DNA of 11,466 nt from Gemmatimonadales bacterium UBA7889 (GCA_002501085.1 DLRL01000109.1:1-11466); one strand, 5' to 3'; positions 1 through 5,810 are shown, counted from the first letter of the stretch. The notes: a model not told the origin generated them from the letters alone. Program-made: numbers and translations.

Positions 1-46
1 CGGTCTCCAAAACCGGCGGTTGGGGGTTCGATTCCCTCCGGGCCTG
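1..46 (+). tRNA. tRNA-Trp (anticodon CCA), 5' part missing
   Basis: The window opens inside the anticodon stem. The loop CTCCAAA gives anticodon CCA, which reads UGG. A T-arm (GGGGG / TTCGATT / CCCTC) follows, then the 3' acceptor strand CGGGCCT and discriminator G at 46. The acceptor and D-arm 5' halves lie upstream of the window. No CCA tail is encoded. Confidence 0.95.
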
Positions 47-62
47 TATAAAGAGCCGCTGG

Positions 63-134
63 GTCCCGGTCGTCTAATGGTTAGGACACCAGGTTTTCAA
101 CCTGGCAATCGGGGTTCGATTCCCCGTCGGGATA
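63..134 (+). tRNA. tRNA-Glu (anticodon TTC)
   Basis: Full cloverleaf with acceptor GTCCCGG pairing to TCGGGAT (two G-U pairs), anticodon stem CCAGG/CCTGG with loop TTTTCAA, and T-arm CGGGG/CCCCG. The discriminator is A134 and no CCA is encoded. It lies 16 nt after tRNA-Trp. Confidence 0.97.
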
Positions 135-168
135 TGAAGTTGAAGCGTAGTAAAGAGTTGTGCGAGTA

Positions 169-242
169 GGGGCTGTAGCTCAGTTGGTTAGAGTGCCGGT
201 CTGTCACACCGGAGGTCGCGAGTTCGAGTCTCGTCAGCCCCG
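169..242 (+). tRNA. tRNA-Asp (anticodon GTC)
   Basis: Acceptor GGGGCTG/CAGCCCC is perfectly paired. The anticodon loop CTGTCAC sits on stem CCGGT/ACCGG and the T-loop is TTCGAGT. Discriminator G242 is the base expected for tRNA-Asp. No CCA is encoded. The longest spacer of the array (69 nt) follows. Confidence 0.97.
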
Positions 243-311
243 CTGAAGCTGATTGAAATAATGGAGCCGGTACCTGCCCGAAGCGGTGGCGACTCTTAGG
301 TCGTGTGAATC

Positions 312-384
<73 letters not shown>

Positions 385-405
385 TGTTGTGCGGACTGGT
401 CTAAC

Positions 406-490
406 GCTCGGGTGGCGGAATTGGTAGACGCGCAGGGTTCAGGACCCTGTGGGGGTTAACCCCGTGAGGGTTCGAGTCCCTCCTCGAGCA
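406..490 (+). tRNA. tRNA-Leu (anticodon CAG)
   Basis: Class II tRNA with a long variable arm (GGGGGTTAACCCC region). Acceptor GCTCGGG pairs with CTCGAGC, the anticodon loop is TTCAGGA on CAGGG/CCCTG, and the discriminator is A490 as usual for Leu. No CCA is encoded. Confidence 0.97.
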
Positions 491-531
491 TCCTGAACTG
501 CGCTAGAGATTAGCAGGTCGGTCCATTTGAT

Positions 532-615
532 GCCCACGTGCTGGAATTGGTAGACAGGCTGGTTTGAGGGACCAGTGTCGGAAACGGCGTACAGGTTCGA
601 GTCCTGTCGTGGGCA
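532..615 (+). tRNA. tRNA-Leu (anticodon GAG)
   Basis: Class II tRNA with acceptor GCCCACG/CGTGGGC, anticodon loop TTGAGGG on stem CTGGT/ACCAG, a long variable arm, T-arm ACAGG/CCTGT and discriminator A615. It follows the Leu(CAG) gene after 41 nt; that spacer may form a small imperfect hairpin. Confidence 0.97.
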
Positions 616-643
616 TTTAGCAACAAGATATGTAGTGGAGTAA

Positions 644-717
644 GCGCCCGTAGCTCAATTGGATAGAGCGTCTGGCTACGGACCAGGAGGCTGGGGGTTC
701 GAGTCCTCCCGGGCGCA
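644..717 (+). tRNA. tRNA-Arg (anticodon ACG)
   Basis: Acceptor GCGCCCG/CGGGCGC, anticodon loop CTACGGA on stem TCTGG/CCAGG, discriminator A717. The A34 implies inosine modification by a TadA-type deaminase so that CGU, CGC and CGA are read. Confidence 0.97.
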
Positions 718-743
718 TATTCGACGCAGGGTTCGAGTGGATT

Positions 744-817
<74 letters not shown>

Positions 818-834
818 TGCGGAGGGGTTTCTTC

Positions 835-907
835 GGGGCCGTAGCTCAGTTGGGAGAGCGCAGCGTTCGCAACGCTGAGGTCAGGGGTTCGATTCCCCTC
901 GGCTCCA
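835..907 (+). tRNA. tRNA-Ala (anticodon CGC)
   Basis: Acceptor, D-arm and T-arm are the same as in the Ala(GGC) gene at 312-384 except for one D-loop base (T for C), including the G3:U70 pair. The anticodon arm is unrelated: stem CAGCG/CGCTG, loop TTCGCAA. It reads GCG only. Confidence 0.97.
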
Positions 908-917
908 CTATGAGCCC

Positions 918-990
918 GCCACCTTAGCTCAGTTGGTAGAGCACGTCACTCGTAATGACGGGGTCGTCGGTTCGAATCCGACAGGTGGCT
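918..990 (+). tRNA. tRNA-Thr (anticodon CGT)
   Basis: Acceptor GCCACCT/AGGTGGC, anticodon loop CTCGTAA on stem CGTCA/TGACG, T-arm GTCGG/CCGAC. The discriminator is T990. It sits 10 nt after tRNA-Ala and 5 nt before tRNA-Gln, the tightest packing in the array. Confidence 0.96.
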
Positions 991-995
991 CCTTT

Positions 996-1068
996 TGCCC
1001 CGTGGTGTAACTGGCAACACGCCGGATTCTGGTTCCGGAGAGTCTAGGTTCGAGCCCTAGCGGGGCAA
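996..1068 (+). tRNA. tRNA-Gln (anticodon CTG)
   Basis: Acceptor TGCCCCG/CGGGGCA begins with the weak U1:A72 pair typical of bacterial tRNA-Gln. The anticodon loop is TTCTGGT on stem CCGGA/TCCGG, the T-arm is CTAGG/CCTAG, and the discriminator is A1068. A hairpin-forming spacer follows. Confidence 0.96.
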
Positions 1069-1071
1069 TTC

Positions 1072-1089
1072 AGAGACATTTATGTCTCT
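1072..1089 (+). other. Spacer hairpin between tRNA-Gln and tRNA-Ser
   Basis: AGAGACA (1072-1078) and TGTCTCT (1083-1089) form a perfect 7-bp stem over a 4-nt TTTA loop. No T-run follows, so it does not look like a terminator. It may be a processing or stability element in the polycistronic tRNA precursor (inference). Confidence 0.5.
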
Positions 1090-1094
1090 ATTGG

Positions 1095-1179
1095 GGAGGG
1101 ATGGCCGAGTGGCTAAAGGCGGCGCCCTGCTAAGGCGTTGGACTTCGCGTCCACGTGGGTTCGAATCCCACTCCCTCCG
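1095..1179 (+). tRNA. tRNA-Ser (anticodon GCT)
   Basis: Class II tRNA with acceptor GGAGGGA/TCCCTCC, the canonical serine D-arm (TGGCCGAGTGGC), anticodon loop CTGCTAA on stem GCGCC/GGCGT, a long variable arm (TTGGACTTCGCGTCCAC region) and discriminator G1179. It reads AGC/AGU. Confidence 0.97.
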
Positions 1180-1215
1180 TTTCGGTTTGTATGGCCTATT
1201 AATATTTGGTCCGGT

Positions 1216-1236
1216 TGCGCCCAAGTCCGCGGCGCA
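1216..1236 (+). other. Spacer hairpin between tRNA-Ser(GCT) and tRNA-Ser(GGA)
   Basis: TGCGCC (1216-1221) pairs perfectly with GGCGCA (1231-1236) around a 9-nt loop, inside the 66-nt spacer. The upstream half of the same spacer is AT-rich (TATTAATATTT around 1198-1208). That could hint at an internal promoter, but no convincing -35/-10 pair is visible. Confidence 0.4.
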
Positions 1237-1245
1237 GGTGGCCGT

Positions 1246-1329
1246 GGACGGGTGGCCGAGTGGCTTAAGGCGCACGATTGGAAATCGTGTGGGCTAACGC
1301 CCGCGTGGGTTCGAATCCCACCCCGTCCG
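1246..1329 (+). tRNA. tRNA-Ser (anticodon GGA)
   Basis: Class II tRNA with acceptor GGACGGG/CCCGTCC, D-arm TGGCCGAGTGGCTTAAGGC, anticodon loop TTGGAAA on stem CACGA/TCGTG, a long variable arm (GGGCTAACGCCC), T-arm GTGGG/CCCAC and discriminator G1329. Confidence 0.97.
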
Positions 1330-1353
1330 TGTTGGGATGACCCGTTTCGTTTT

Positions 1354-1427
1354 CGGGGCGTGGCTCAGTCCGGTAGAGCGCTGCGTTCGGGTCGCAGAGG
1401 TCCCCGGTTCGAATCCGGGCGCCCCGA
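1354..1427 (+). tRNA. tRNA-Pro (anticodon CGG)
   Basis: Acceptor CGGGGCG/CGCCCCG begins with the C1:G72 pair characteristic of bacterial tRNA-Pro. The anticodon loop is TTCGGGT on stem CTGCG/CGCAG, the T-arm CCCGG/CCGGG, the discriminator A1427. It reads CCG only. Confidence 0.97.
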
Positions 1428-1430
1428 TTA

Positions 1431-1454
1431 GGTAGATCGCGTAAGCGGTCTACT
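1431..1454 (+). other. Spacer hairpin with GUAA (GNRA) tetraloop between tRNA-Pro and tRNA-Ser(CGA)
   Basis: GTAGATCGC (1432-1440) pairs over nine positions with GCGGTCTAC (1445-1453), with one T-G wobble, around the loop GTAA (1441-1444), a GNRA-type tetraloop. An outer G-U pair (1431/1454) extends it to 10 bp. It fills most of the 30-nt spacer. No T-run follows. A role in processing of the tRNA precursor is inference. Confidence 0.6.
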
Positions 1455-1457
1455 CGA

Positions 1458-1539
1458 GGAGCGCTGGCAGAATGGTATTGCACTCGCCTCGAAAGCGAGC
1501 GCCCGAAAGGGCTTGGGGGTTCGAATCCCTCGCGCTCCG
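1458..1539 (+). tRNA. tRNA-Ser (anticodon CGA)
   Basis: Class II tRNA with acceptor GGAGCGC/GCGCTCC, anticodon loop CTCGAAA on stem CTCGC/GCGAG, a long variable arm (CGCCCGAAAGGGCTT) and discriminator G1539. The D-arm (TGGCAGAATGGTATTGCA) is the type seen in UCR-reading serine tRNAs and has a short D-loop. It is the last tRNA of the array. Confidence 0.96.
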
Positions 1540-1566
1540 TTTATGGGACCCCAGAGACCTTTATAC

Positions 1567-1597
1567 TCTTCGAGTCAAGAACTCGCAGGGTTTTTTA
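1567..1597 (+). terminator. Possible intrinsic terminator of the tRNA array
   Basis: CGAGT (1571-1575) pairs with ACTCG (1581-1585) around loop CAAGA. Further pairs lie beyond one mismatch (CT at 1568-1569 with AG at 1587-1588). Two bases after that comes a run of six T (1591-1596). The stem is short, so this is a moderate candidate. Its position 28 nt after the last tRNA supports it. Confidence 0.5.
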
Positions 1598-1677
1598 TTG
1601 GAAGTGTCAAGGCAGAACTGTTAGTTGATAGGAAAACACTCGCGCTTAAGGCGTTCCATTGGCAGATTGATCAAGTT

Positions 1678-1707
1678 CGGACACTGTGGTAAAGAGTCCG
1701 TTGACTC
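1678..1707 (+). promoter_or_regulatory. Leader with two mutually exclusive small hairpins before a Shine-Dalgarno
   Basis: CGGAC (1678-1682) can pair with GTCCG (1696-1700). Alternatively GAGTC (1694-1698) can pair with GACTC (1703-1707) around loop CGTT. The two pairings share bases 1696-1698, so only one can form at a time. The second ends directly against the GGAGG ribosome-binding site at 1708. Stems this short are often chance. Confidence 0.25.
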
Positions 1708-1713
1708 GGAGGT
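1708..1713 (+). promoter_or_regulatory. Shine-Dalgarno that fixes the start at 1721
   Basis: GGAGGT lies 7 nt upstream of the ATG at 1721. The longer open frame from a TTG at 1625 has no such site and would put 32 non-signal-like residues ahead of an obvious signal peptide. Confidence 0.85.
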
Positions 1714-1720
1714 CAAGAAA

Positions 1721-2794
1721 ATGAAAATCCATTTCTCAAGGTTACTGTCTTGGAGGCTTTATTGGATTGCTGGTGCCGCCCTGATGTGGTTTGCAGTGCC
1801 CGCTTCCCCTGTAACCGCCCAGGAGCGTGCCTCATCTTCCGCACAGTGGGAGGTACCCAAGACCGCATTCGGTCATCCGGACCTACAGGGGAATTGGACT
1901 AATGCAACCCTCACACCCTTTGAGCGCCCTGCGGGTTGGGAACGTGGTCTGACCCAGCAAGAGGTTGCCGATATTGAACAGGGGCAGGCGGAACTGGTCA
2001 CACGGAAAGCTGAAGCAAGTGACCCAAATCGTCCTCCGCCACCAGAAGGTGGTACTCACCCGGTTTGCATCGATGGTCCGACCTCCTGCTACAACGAATT
2101 CTACAGGGAGCCCGGAGACCGGGTGGCAGTCGTGAATGGGGAATTCAGGAGTTCGCTCGTCACAAATCCATCGAACGGCCGTGTGCCGAGCTTGACCTCA
2201 GAGGGGCGCCGCCGGGTCGATGATTCCCGGGCTCTTAGCGGGCAGTTTGGTGCCTACGATCATCCGGAAATCCGCCCGCTTGCTGAGCGATGCATTGTGT
2301 CTTTTGGATCAAGCGCTGGTCCTCCGATGCTGCCCAACTACTGGTACAACAATAATTATACGATTGTGCAAAATGCTGACTACGTCATGATCATGGCGGA
2401 GATGGTGCACGACGTGCGTATCATTCGGCTTGGCGAGCCACGTTCTTTACCGACTAACGTCCGTCCATACTTCGGTGATTCTAGAGGCTGGTGGGAAGGC
2501 AATACGCTGGTTGTAGAGACCAAAAACCTCAATCCTGAGCACGCATTCCGCGGAATCCCACCCTCAGAAGATCTTAAGGTGATTGAGCGATTTACCCGTG
2601 TCGACAAGGAGTCAATCGTCTACGAGTTCACGATTGATGATCTCACGACATACACAGAGGTATGGGGGGGTGAGGTGCCGTTCACACGGTTGGATGGTCA
2701 GGTCTATGAGTATGCGTGCCATGAGGGCAATTACTCACTTCCCAATGTCTTAGGTGGTGCTCGCTATCAGGAGAAAAATGAGGTAGGCAGGTAA
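1721..2794 (+). CDS. Secreted protein of unknown function with WWEG motif (357 aa)
   Basis: The start is ATG 1721, chosen because of the GGAGG at 1708 and because it opens directly on a Sec signal peptide: Lys2, Arg7 and Arg12, a hydrophobic stretch at about residues 15-27, and likely cleavage after VTA (residues 31-33) before QE. The mature protein has the conserved blocks DLQGNWTNATLTPFERP (54-70), NADYVMIMAEMVHDVRIIRL (218-237), GDSRGWWEGNTLVVE (252-266) and YACHEGNYSLPN (331-342). Cysteines are at 116, 123, 191 and 333 of the mature part and could be oxidised in the periplasm. I recognise it as one of a large family of secreted proteins, often present in many copies in Acidobacteriota and related MAGs, with no assigned biochemical function. 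The repeated beta-strand-like segments suggest a beta-rich fold. It is 85 nt upstream of the propeller lipoprotein gene and may be co-transcribed with it. The function is unknown. Confidence 0.85.
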   Translation: MKIHFSRLLSWRLYWIAGAALMWFAVPASPVTAQERASSSAQWEVPKTAFGHPDLQGNWTNATLTPFERPAGWERGLTQQEVADIEQGQAELVTRKAEASDPNRPPPPEGGTHPVCIDGPTSCYNEFYREPGDRVAVVNGEFRSSLVTNPSNGRVPSLTSEGRRRVDDSRALSGQFGAYDHPEIRPLAERCIVSFGSSAGPPMLPNYWYNNNYTIVQNADYVMIMAEMVHDVRIIRLGEPRSLPTNVRPYFGDSRGWWEGNTLVVETKNLNPEHAFRGIPPSEDLKVIERFTRVDKESIVYEFTIDDLTTYTEVWGGEVPFTRLDGQVYEYACHEGNYSLPNVLGGARYQEKNEVGR

Positions 2795-2814
2795 GGTGCT
2801 TAAGCGTTAGGGTT

Positions 2815-2839
2815 GCCAAGTGAGATGTCACGGCTTGGC
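2815..2839 (+). other. Intergenic hairpin after the WWEG gene
   Basis: GCCAAG (2815-2820) plus TGA (2821-2823) pairs with TCA (2828-2830) plus CTTGGC (2834-2839), with loop GATG and a 3-nt CGG bulge. Only weak T-richness follows (GATTTGATT), so it may be an attenuator or mRNA end-stabiliser rather than a full terminator. Confidence 0.4.
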
Positions 2840-2846
2840 GATTTGA

Positions 2847-2858
2847 TTAACTAGTTAA
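2847..2858. repeat. 12-bp perfect palindrome (TTAACTAGTTAA)
   Basis: TTAACTAGTTAA reads the same on both strands. It lies 11 nt before the AAGGAG ribosome-binding site of the gene starting at 2880. It could be an operator half-pair for a dimeric regulator, or chance in an AT-rich gap. Confidence 0.35.
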
Positions 2859-2879
2859 ATAGAGTAGCAAGGAGATACA

Positions 2880-3995
2880 ATGTCTTTGTCACGGCTCCTT
2901 TCATTGGGGTTTGCACTGGTAATTGGTGTCGTATTGTCGGGTTGTGCCGGTCAGTCTGACGCACCAGCACCTGAAGCTCCGGATCCGTCAACTGTCACCG
3001 ACCCGGCAGCTGCTGGCCTTCCGAACCCCACATCTGAGGTTGTCTCAGAATGGGGTCCGCTTCCTGATAATAGGACATGGGGTTCTACGGCCGGTGTTGA
3101 TATCGATCCGTATGACGGTAACGTCTGGGCCTATGATCGATGTGGTGCGAGTGCTCTGGGTGGTGGATGCGCTGAGAACTTGGTCGATCCGGTTCTCAAA
3201 TTTGATCGTAATACCGGCGAGGTGCTCACCAGTTTTGGTGCCGGGGAGTTTGATCTCCCACACGGGATCCATCTCGATTCCGACGGGAATGTCTGGATTG
3301 TAGACATGACCGGGCACCATCTCATCAAGTTTAGTGCGACTGGTGATGTTCTCTTGAGGCTAGGCACTCGCGGTGAGCCAGGGAACGATTCCGAGCACTT
3401 CAATCAGCCCAACGACGTCATCACCGCTCCTGACGGGAGCATTTTTGTAGCTGACGGACATGGTGGCCAATCCATGTTGACCCCGAACAATCCGATAGTC
3501 ACGGAAGGTGCAACGGGTCGGATTATGAAGTTTTCCGCTGACGGAACGTTCATCAAAGAGTGGGGGGAAATTGGCACGGAGATTGGTAACTTCCGTACCC
3601 CTCATGCATTGGAAATGGATTCCGAGGGTCGTCTTTTCGTTGCTGATCGAGGAAATCACCGAATACAGATCTTCGACCAGGACGGAAACTACCTTGATTC
3701 CTATGTGCAGTTCAGCCGTATCAGCGGACTCTTTATCACAGATGACGACATGCTGTATGCGATCGATTCTGAAACCAACCCGAATAATCATCCTGGCTGG
3801 AGTACTGGTATTCGCATCGGTCATGCGTCCGAAGATCGGGTGACGGCCTTTATCCCACCTTATGAGATTGACTCTCGGGATACAGGTGTGGCTGGCGAAG
3901 GCATTGCAGTTGATGCCGATGGCAATGTTTATGCAGCTGAAGGTCCGATTTCTCGTCCTACAGCGGGTGGCGGATTAACGAAGTATGTCAGGTAG
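2880..3995 (+). CDS. Lipoprotein, NHL-type beta-propeller related to peptidyl-alpha-hydroxyglycine alpha-amidating lyase (371 aa)
   Basis: ATG 2880 follows AAGGAG (2869-2874) at 5 nt. The N-terminus is a lipoprotein signal with lipobox LSGC, Cys22 being the lipidated residue, followed by a Pro/Ala-rich tether to about residue 52. The rest forms NHL-type propeller blades: DGNVWAYDR (80-87), LPHGIHLDSDGNVWIVD (126-142), QPNDVITAPDGSIFVADG (176-193), PHALEMDSEGRLFVADR (241-257), EGIAVDADGNVYAAE (340-354). Recalled alignment to animal PAL matches several landmarks: LPHG (His128 ~ zinc ligand H585), PHAL (His242 ~ H690), VADR (Arg257 ~ R706) and DR at 86-87 (Arg87 ~ R533). The Tyr of the PAL VSDGY motif is replaced by His194, and the third zinc His position (PAL MPHD) reads AGEG, with Glu340. 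Bacterial relatives are widespread, and their substrate is unknown. It probably acts in the periplasm, anchored in the membrane. Amidating-lyase activity itself is not shown. A strong terminator follows. Confidence 0.88.
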   Translation: MSLSRLLSLGFALVIGVVLSGCAGQSDAPAPEAPDPSTVTDPAAAGLPNPTSEVVSEWGPLPDNRTWGSTAGVDIDPYDGNVWAYDRCGASALGGGCAENLVDPVLKFDRNTGEVLTSFGAGEFDLPHGIHLDSDGNVWIVDMTGHHLIKFSATGDVLLRLGTRGEPGNDSEHFNQPNDVITAPDGSIFVADGHGGQSMLTPNNPIVTEGATGRIMKFSADGTFIKEWGEIGTEIGNFRTPHALEMDSEGRLFVADRGNHRIQIFDQDGNYLDSYVQFSRISGLFITDDDMLYAIDSETNPNNHPGWSTGIRIGHASEDRVTAFIPPYEIDSRDTGVAGEGIAVDADGNVYAAEGPISRPTAGGGLTKYVR

Positions 3996-4056
3996 GTAGA
4001 CGAATGCCGCTTCACTGACGATTTCTTGCAGATCGCTAGGAGCGAGGATTAAGCCG

Positions 4057-4099
4057 AGGGGCGCCGCGTGAGTGATCTACGCGGCGCCCCTTCTTGTTT
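4057..4099 (+). terminator. Strong Rho-independent terminator
   Basis: GGGGCGCCGCGT (4058-4069) and ACGCGGCGCCCC (4079-4090) form a perfect 12-bp stem, 13 bp with A4057-T4091, around a 9-nt loop. TTCTTGTTT follows. It ends the unit holding the propeller lipoprotein, 61 nt after its stop codon. Confidence 0.93.
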
Positions 4100-4122
4100 A
4101 GCAGTCTTGTTCAGCCCCAGGA

Positions 4123-4151
4123 TTGAAACGTTCGTCGGATAGCCCAATAGT
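4123..4151 (+). promoter_or_regulatory. Weak sigma-70-like promoter candidate
   Basis: TTGAAA (4123-4128) and AATAGT (4146-4151) are separated by 17 bp, matching 5/6 and 4/6 of the -35 and -10 consensus. It lies between a terminator and the next gene, where a promoter is expected. Transcription from it would begin only a few bases before ATG 4164. Confidence 0.25.
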
Positions 4152-4163
4152 CAGAAAAAGAAA

Positions 4164-5810
4164 ATGACTGTACGGCTTTGTGGGGAAAGTTCCTCCTTGC
4201 CGGGATCAACACCCACCGTCACAATGAGGCCTATGAACGGTGCTGCGACAAAAGTGACGTCTGTTGGAAAGCGGCTCTCACCTGCCCAGGCTGTTTTGGT
4301 ACCCTGCTTCTTTGCAGCTCTTCTAGCAGCTTTCGTGCTATTACCCCCGGTTAGAAATGAAGGGCTGCAGAACACTTTTTTGCTTGCCGCAGGGGTGCTC
4401 GTTGCTTGGGCGTCAGCTCTCTTCATTGGAGTTAGAAGAGGGCGGCGGGTACTAACCCTTGAATTAGCTATCCGGCCACAGCACTGGGTTCAAGCTTGCG
4501 CACACATCGCCCTTTTTTCCTGGTGGGGTCGGTACGTAGACCAGGTCTACGCTTTCGCACCGCTGATCATTGCCCAACTCGTATTCGCATACGGTGTAGA
4601 TGCTTTGCTCCAGTGGTCCCGGCGCGAGAACTACCAACTTGGGTTCGGCCCTTTCCCAATCATTGGCAGTATCAATCTGTTCCTGTGGTTCAAGCCGGAA
4701 TGGTTCTACTTACAATTCGGGATGATCCTATTGGGATATCTAGGGAAAGACCTTATCCGGTGGACGAAAGATGGTCGTTCTGCTCACATCTTTAATCCGT
4801 CTTCTTTTCCTCTCAGCATCTGCTCTCTCATACTGATAGCAACCGGCATGACTGAGATCACCTGGGGTCAGGAGATCGCTCAATCACAATACAATCCTCC
4901 CTACATCTATGCTGCGATCTTCTTAGTCACCATACCAGCTCAGCTTCTTTGGGGTGTGGCGGTCATGACGATTTGGGCGGTTCTCTCCGCGTATTTGTTT
5001 GCTCTTAGTTACTTCTGGCTCACAGGAACCTACTTTTTCCATGATGCGTATATCCCGATTGCAGTTTTTCTGGGGATGCATCTTCTATTCACTGATCCTT
5101 CGACCGCACCCAGGACAGGCCGAGGTCGAATTGTCTTCGGTATCCTCTACGGGATTTCTGTGATCGCCTGTGCTGTGCTTCTAAGGGCAATGGAAGTTCC
5201 AGCTTTCTACGACAAGCTACTGCCCGTGCCCATCCTCAATCTCTTGGTCCAAATTATTGATCGAAGAGCGGCCTCAAGGTGGCTGGGATTCCTGGACTTC
5301 TCATGGATCGGTAAGGGCCTTACTCCCAGTAAGCGACGTTATGGACTCGTAGGGATTTGGGTTGTGATCTTTGTCGTTCTTAGTGGTACCGGTGGTGTCG
5401 GTGACAACCATCCTGGTCAGTACCTCCCATTCTGGCAGCAGGCATGCGACGATGGCAGCGATCGTGGATGTGCGTATCTGGCCTTCATGCAGGATACTTA
5501 TTGTACAAGCGACTCGGGTTGGGCTTGTAATGAACTCGGAATACTGTATGCCAATAACGATCGCTTAAGCGAAGCTCAGGTGTCACTGGAAAATGGTTGT
5601 GATCTCGGCTTCGATTTGGCTTGCGAAAACCTGACCCAACTCAGGACCGGCGCACTGGTGTTCAGCCGTGCTCCCCCGCCTCTAGAAGAACTGCCAATCG
5701 TGCTTCGGGGCAGTAAGGGTCCGGTTACCGAACGGGAACCTCAAGCGCTATATGCCCGCGCTTGCGAACGTGGGTGGCCTGATACTTGTGAAGCCCCCCC
5801 CTGGAGATAG
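4164..5810 (+). CDS. Polytopic membrane protein, RnfD/NqrB/UnbU-like, with C-terminal Sel1/Hcp-type cysteine repeats (548 aa)
   Basis: About ten or more hydrophobic segments span residues 42-411 (for example 42-61, 71-91, 130-150, 212-230, 246-290, 295-310, 325-342, 393-409). Two blocks recall the NQR2/RnfD/RnfE fold and its UnbU relatives: HIFNPSSFPLS (208-218) and LLFTDPSTAPRTGRGRIVFG (307-326), matching the FNP and TDP...GR...FG motifs. The SGAT motif that binds FMN covalently in RnfD/NqrB is not found, so ion-pumping flavin chemistry is doubtful. After the last membrane segment, residues 425-545 are soluble and contain four exact C-x7-C motifs (428/436, 447/455, 479/487, 534/542), the spacing of disulfide-clamped Sel1-like repeats in Helicobacter Hcp proteins. 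This suggests a periplasmic tail. The start is uncertain: ATG 4164 has only an A-rich leader, and Met21 (4224) or Met24 (4233) are possible. Its role is unknown. Confidence 0.8.
   Translation: MTVRLCGESSSLPGSTPTVTMRPMNGAATKVTSVGKRLSPAQAVLVPCFFAALLAAFVLLPPVRNEGLQNTFLLAAGVLVAWASALFIGVRRGRRVLTLELAIRPQHWVQACAHIALFSWWGRYVDQVYAFAPLIIAQLVFAYGVDALLQWSRRENYQLGFGPFPIIGSINLFLWFKPEWFYLQFGMILLGYLGKDLIRWTKDGRSAHIFNPSSFPLSICSLILIATGMTEITWGQEIAQSQYNPPYIYAAIFLVTIPAQLLWGVAVMTIWAVLSAYLFALSYFWLTGTYFFHDAYIPIAVFLGMHLLFTDPSTAPRTGRGRIVFGILYGISVIACAVLLRAMEVPAFYDKLLPVPILNLLVQIIDRRAASRWLGFLDFSWIGKGLTPSKRRYGLVGIWVVIFVVLSGTGGVGDNHPGQYLPFWQQACDDGSDRGCAYLAFMQDTYCTSDSGWACNELGILYANNDRLSEAQVSLENGCDLGFDLACENLTQLRTGALVFSRAPPPLEELPIVLRGSKGPVTEREPQALYARACERGWPDTCEAPPWR

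Noticed and set aside
1180..1245. Internal promoter in the Ser-Ser spacer (AT-rich TATTAATATTT)
   Set aside because: No -35 element at a sensible spacing was found.
1057..1483. Open frames of 70-97 codons on both strands across the tRNA array
   Set aside because: They run through several complete tRNA genes and have no protein-like features. They are shadows of GC-rich structural RNA.
1458..1539. tRNA-Ser(CGA) 3' end as an integration (att) site
   Set aside because: No direct repeat of the tRNA 3' end and no integrase or other mobile gene is visible in the rest of the window.
1625..1720. Upstream 32-codon extension of the WWEG protein from a TTG
   Set aside because: There is no ribosome-binding site, and the added residues (including IKFGHCGKESVDSE) are not signal-like, whereas GGAGG before ATG 1721 leads straight into a signal peptide.
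4164..5810. Assigning this gene as a true RnfD or NqrB subunit
   Set aside because: The SGAT flavin-attachment motif is missing, no other rnf or nqr genes are adjacent, and the protein carries a Sel1-like tail absent from those subunits.
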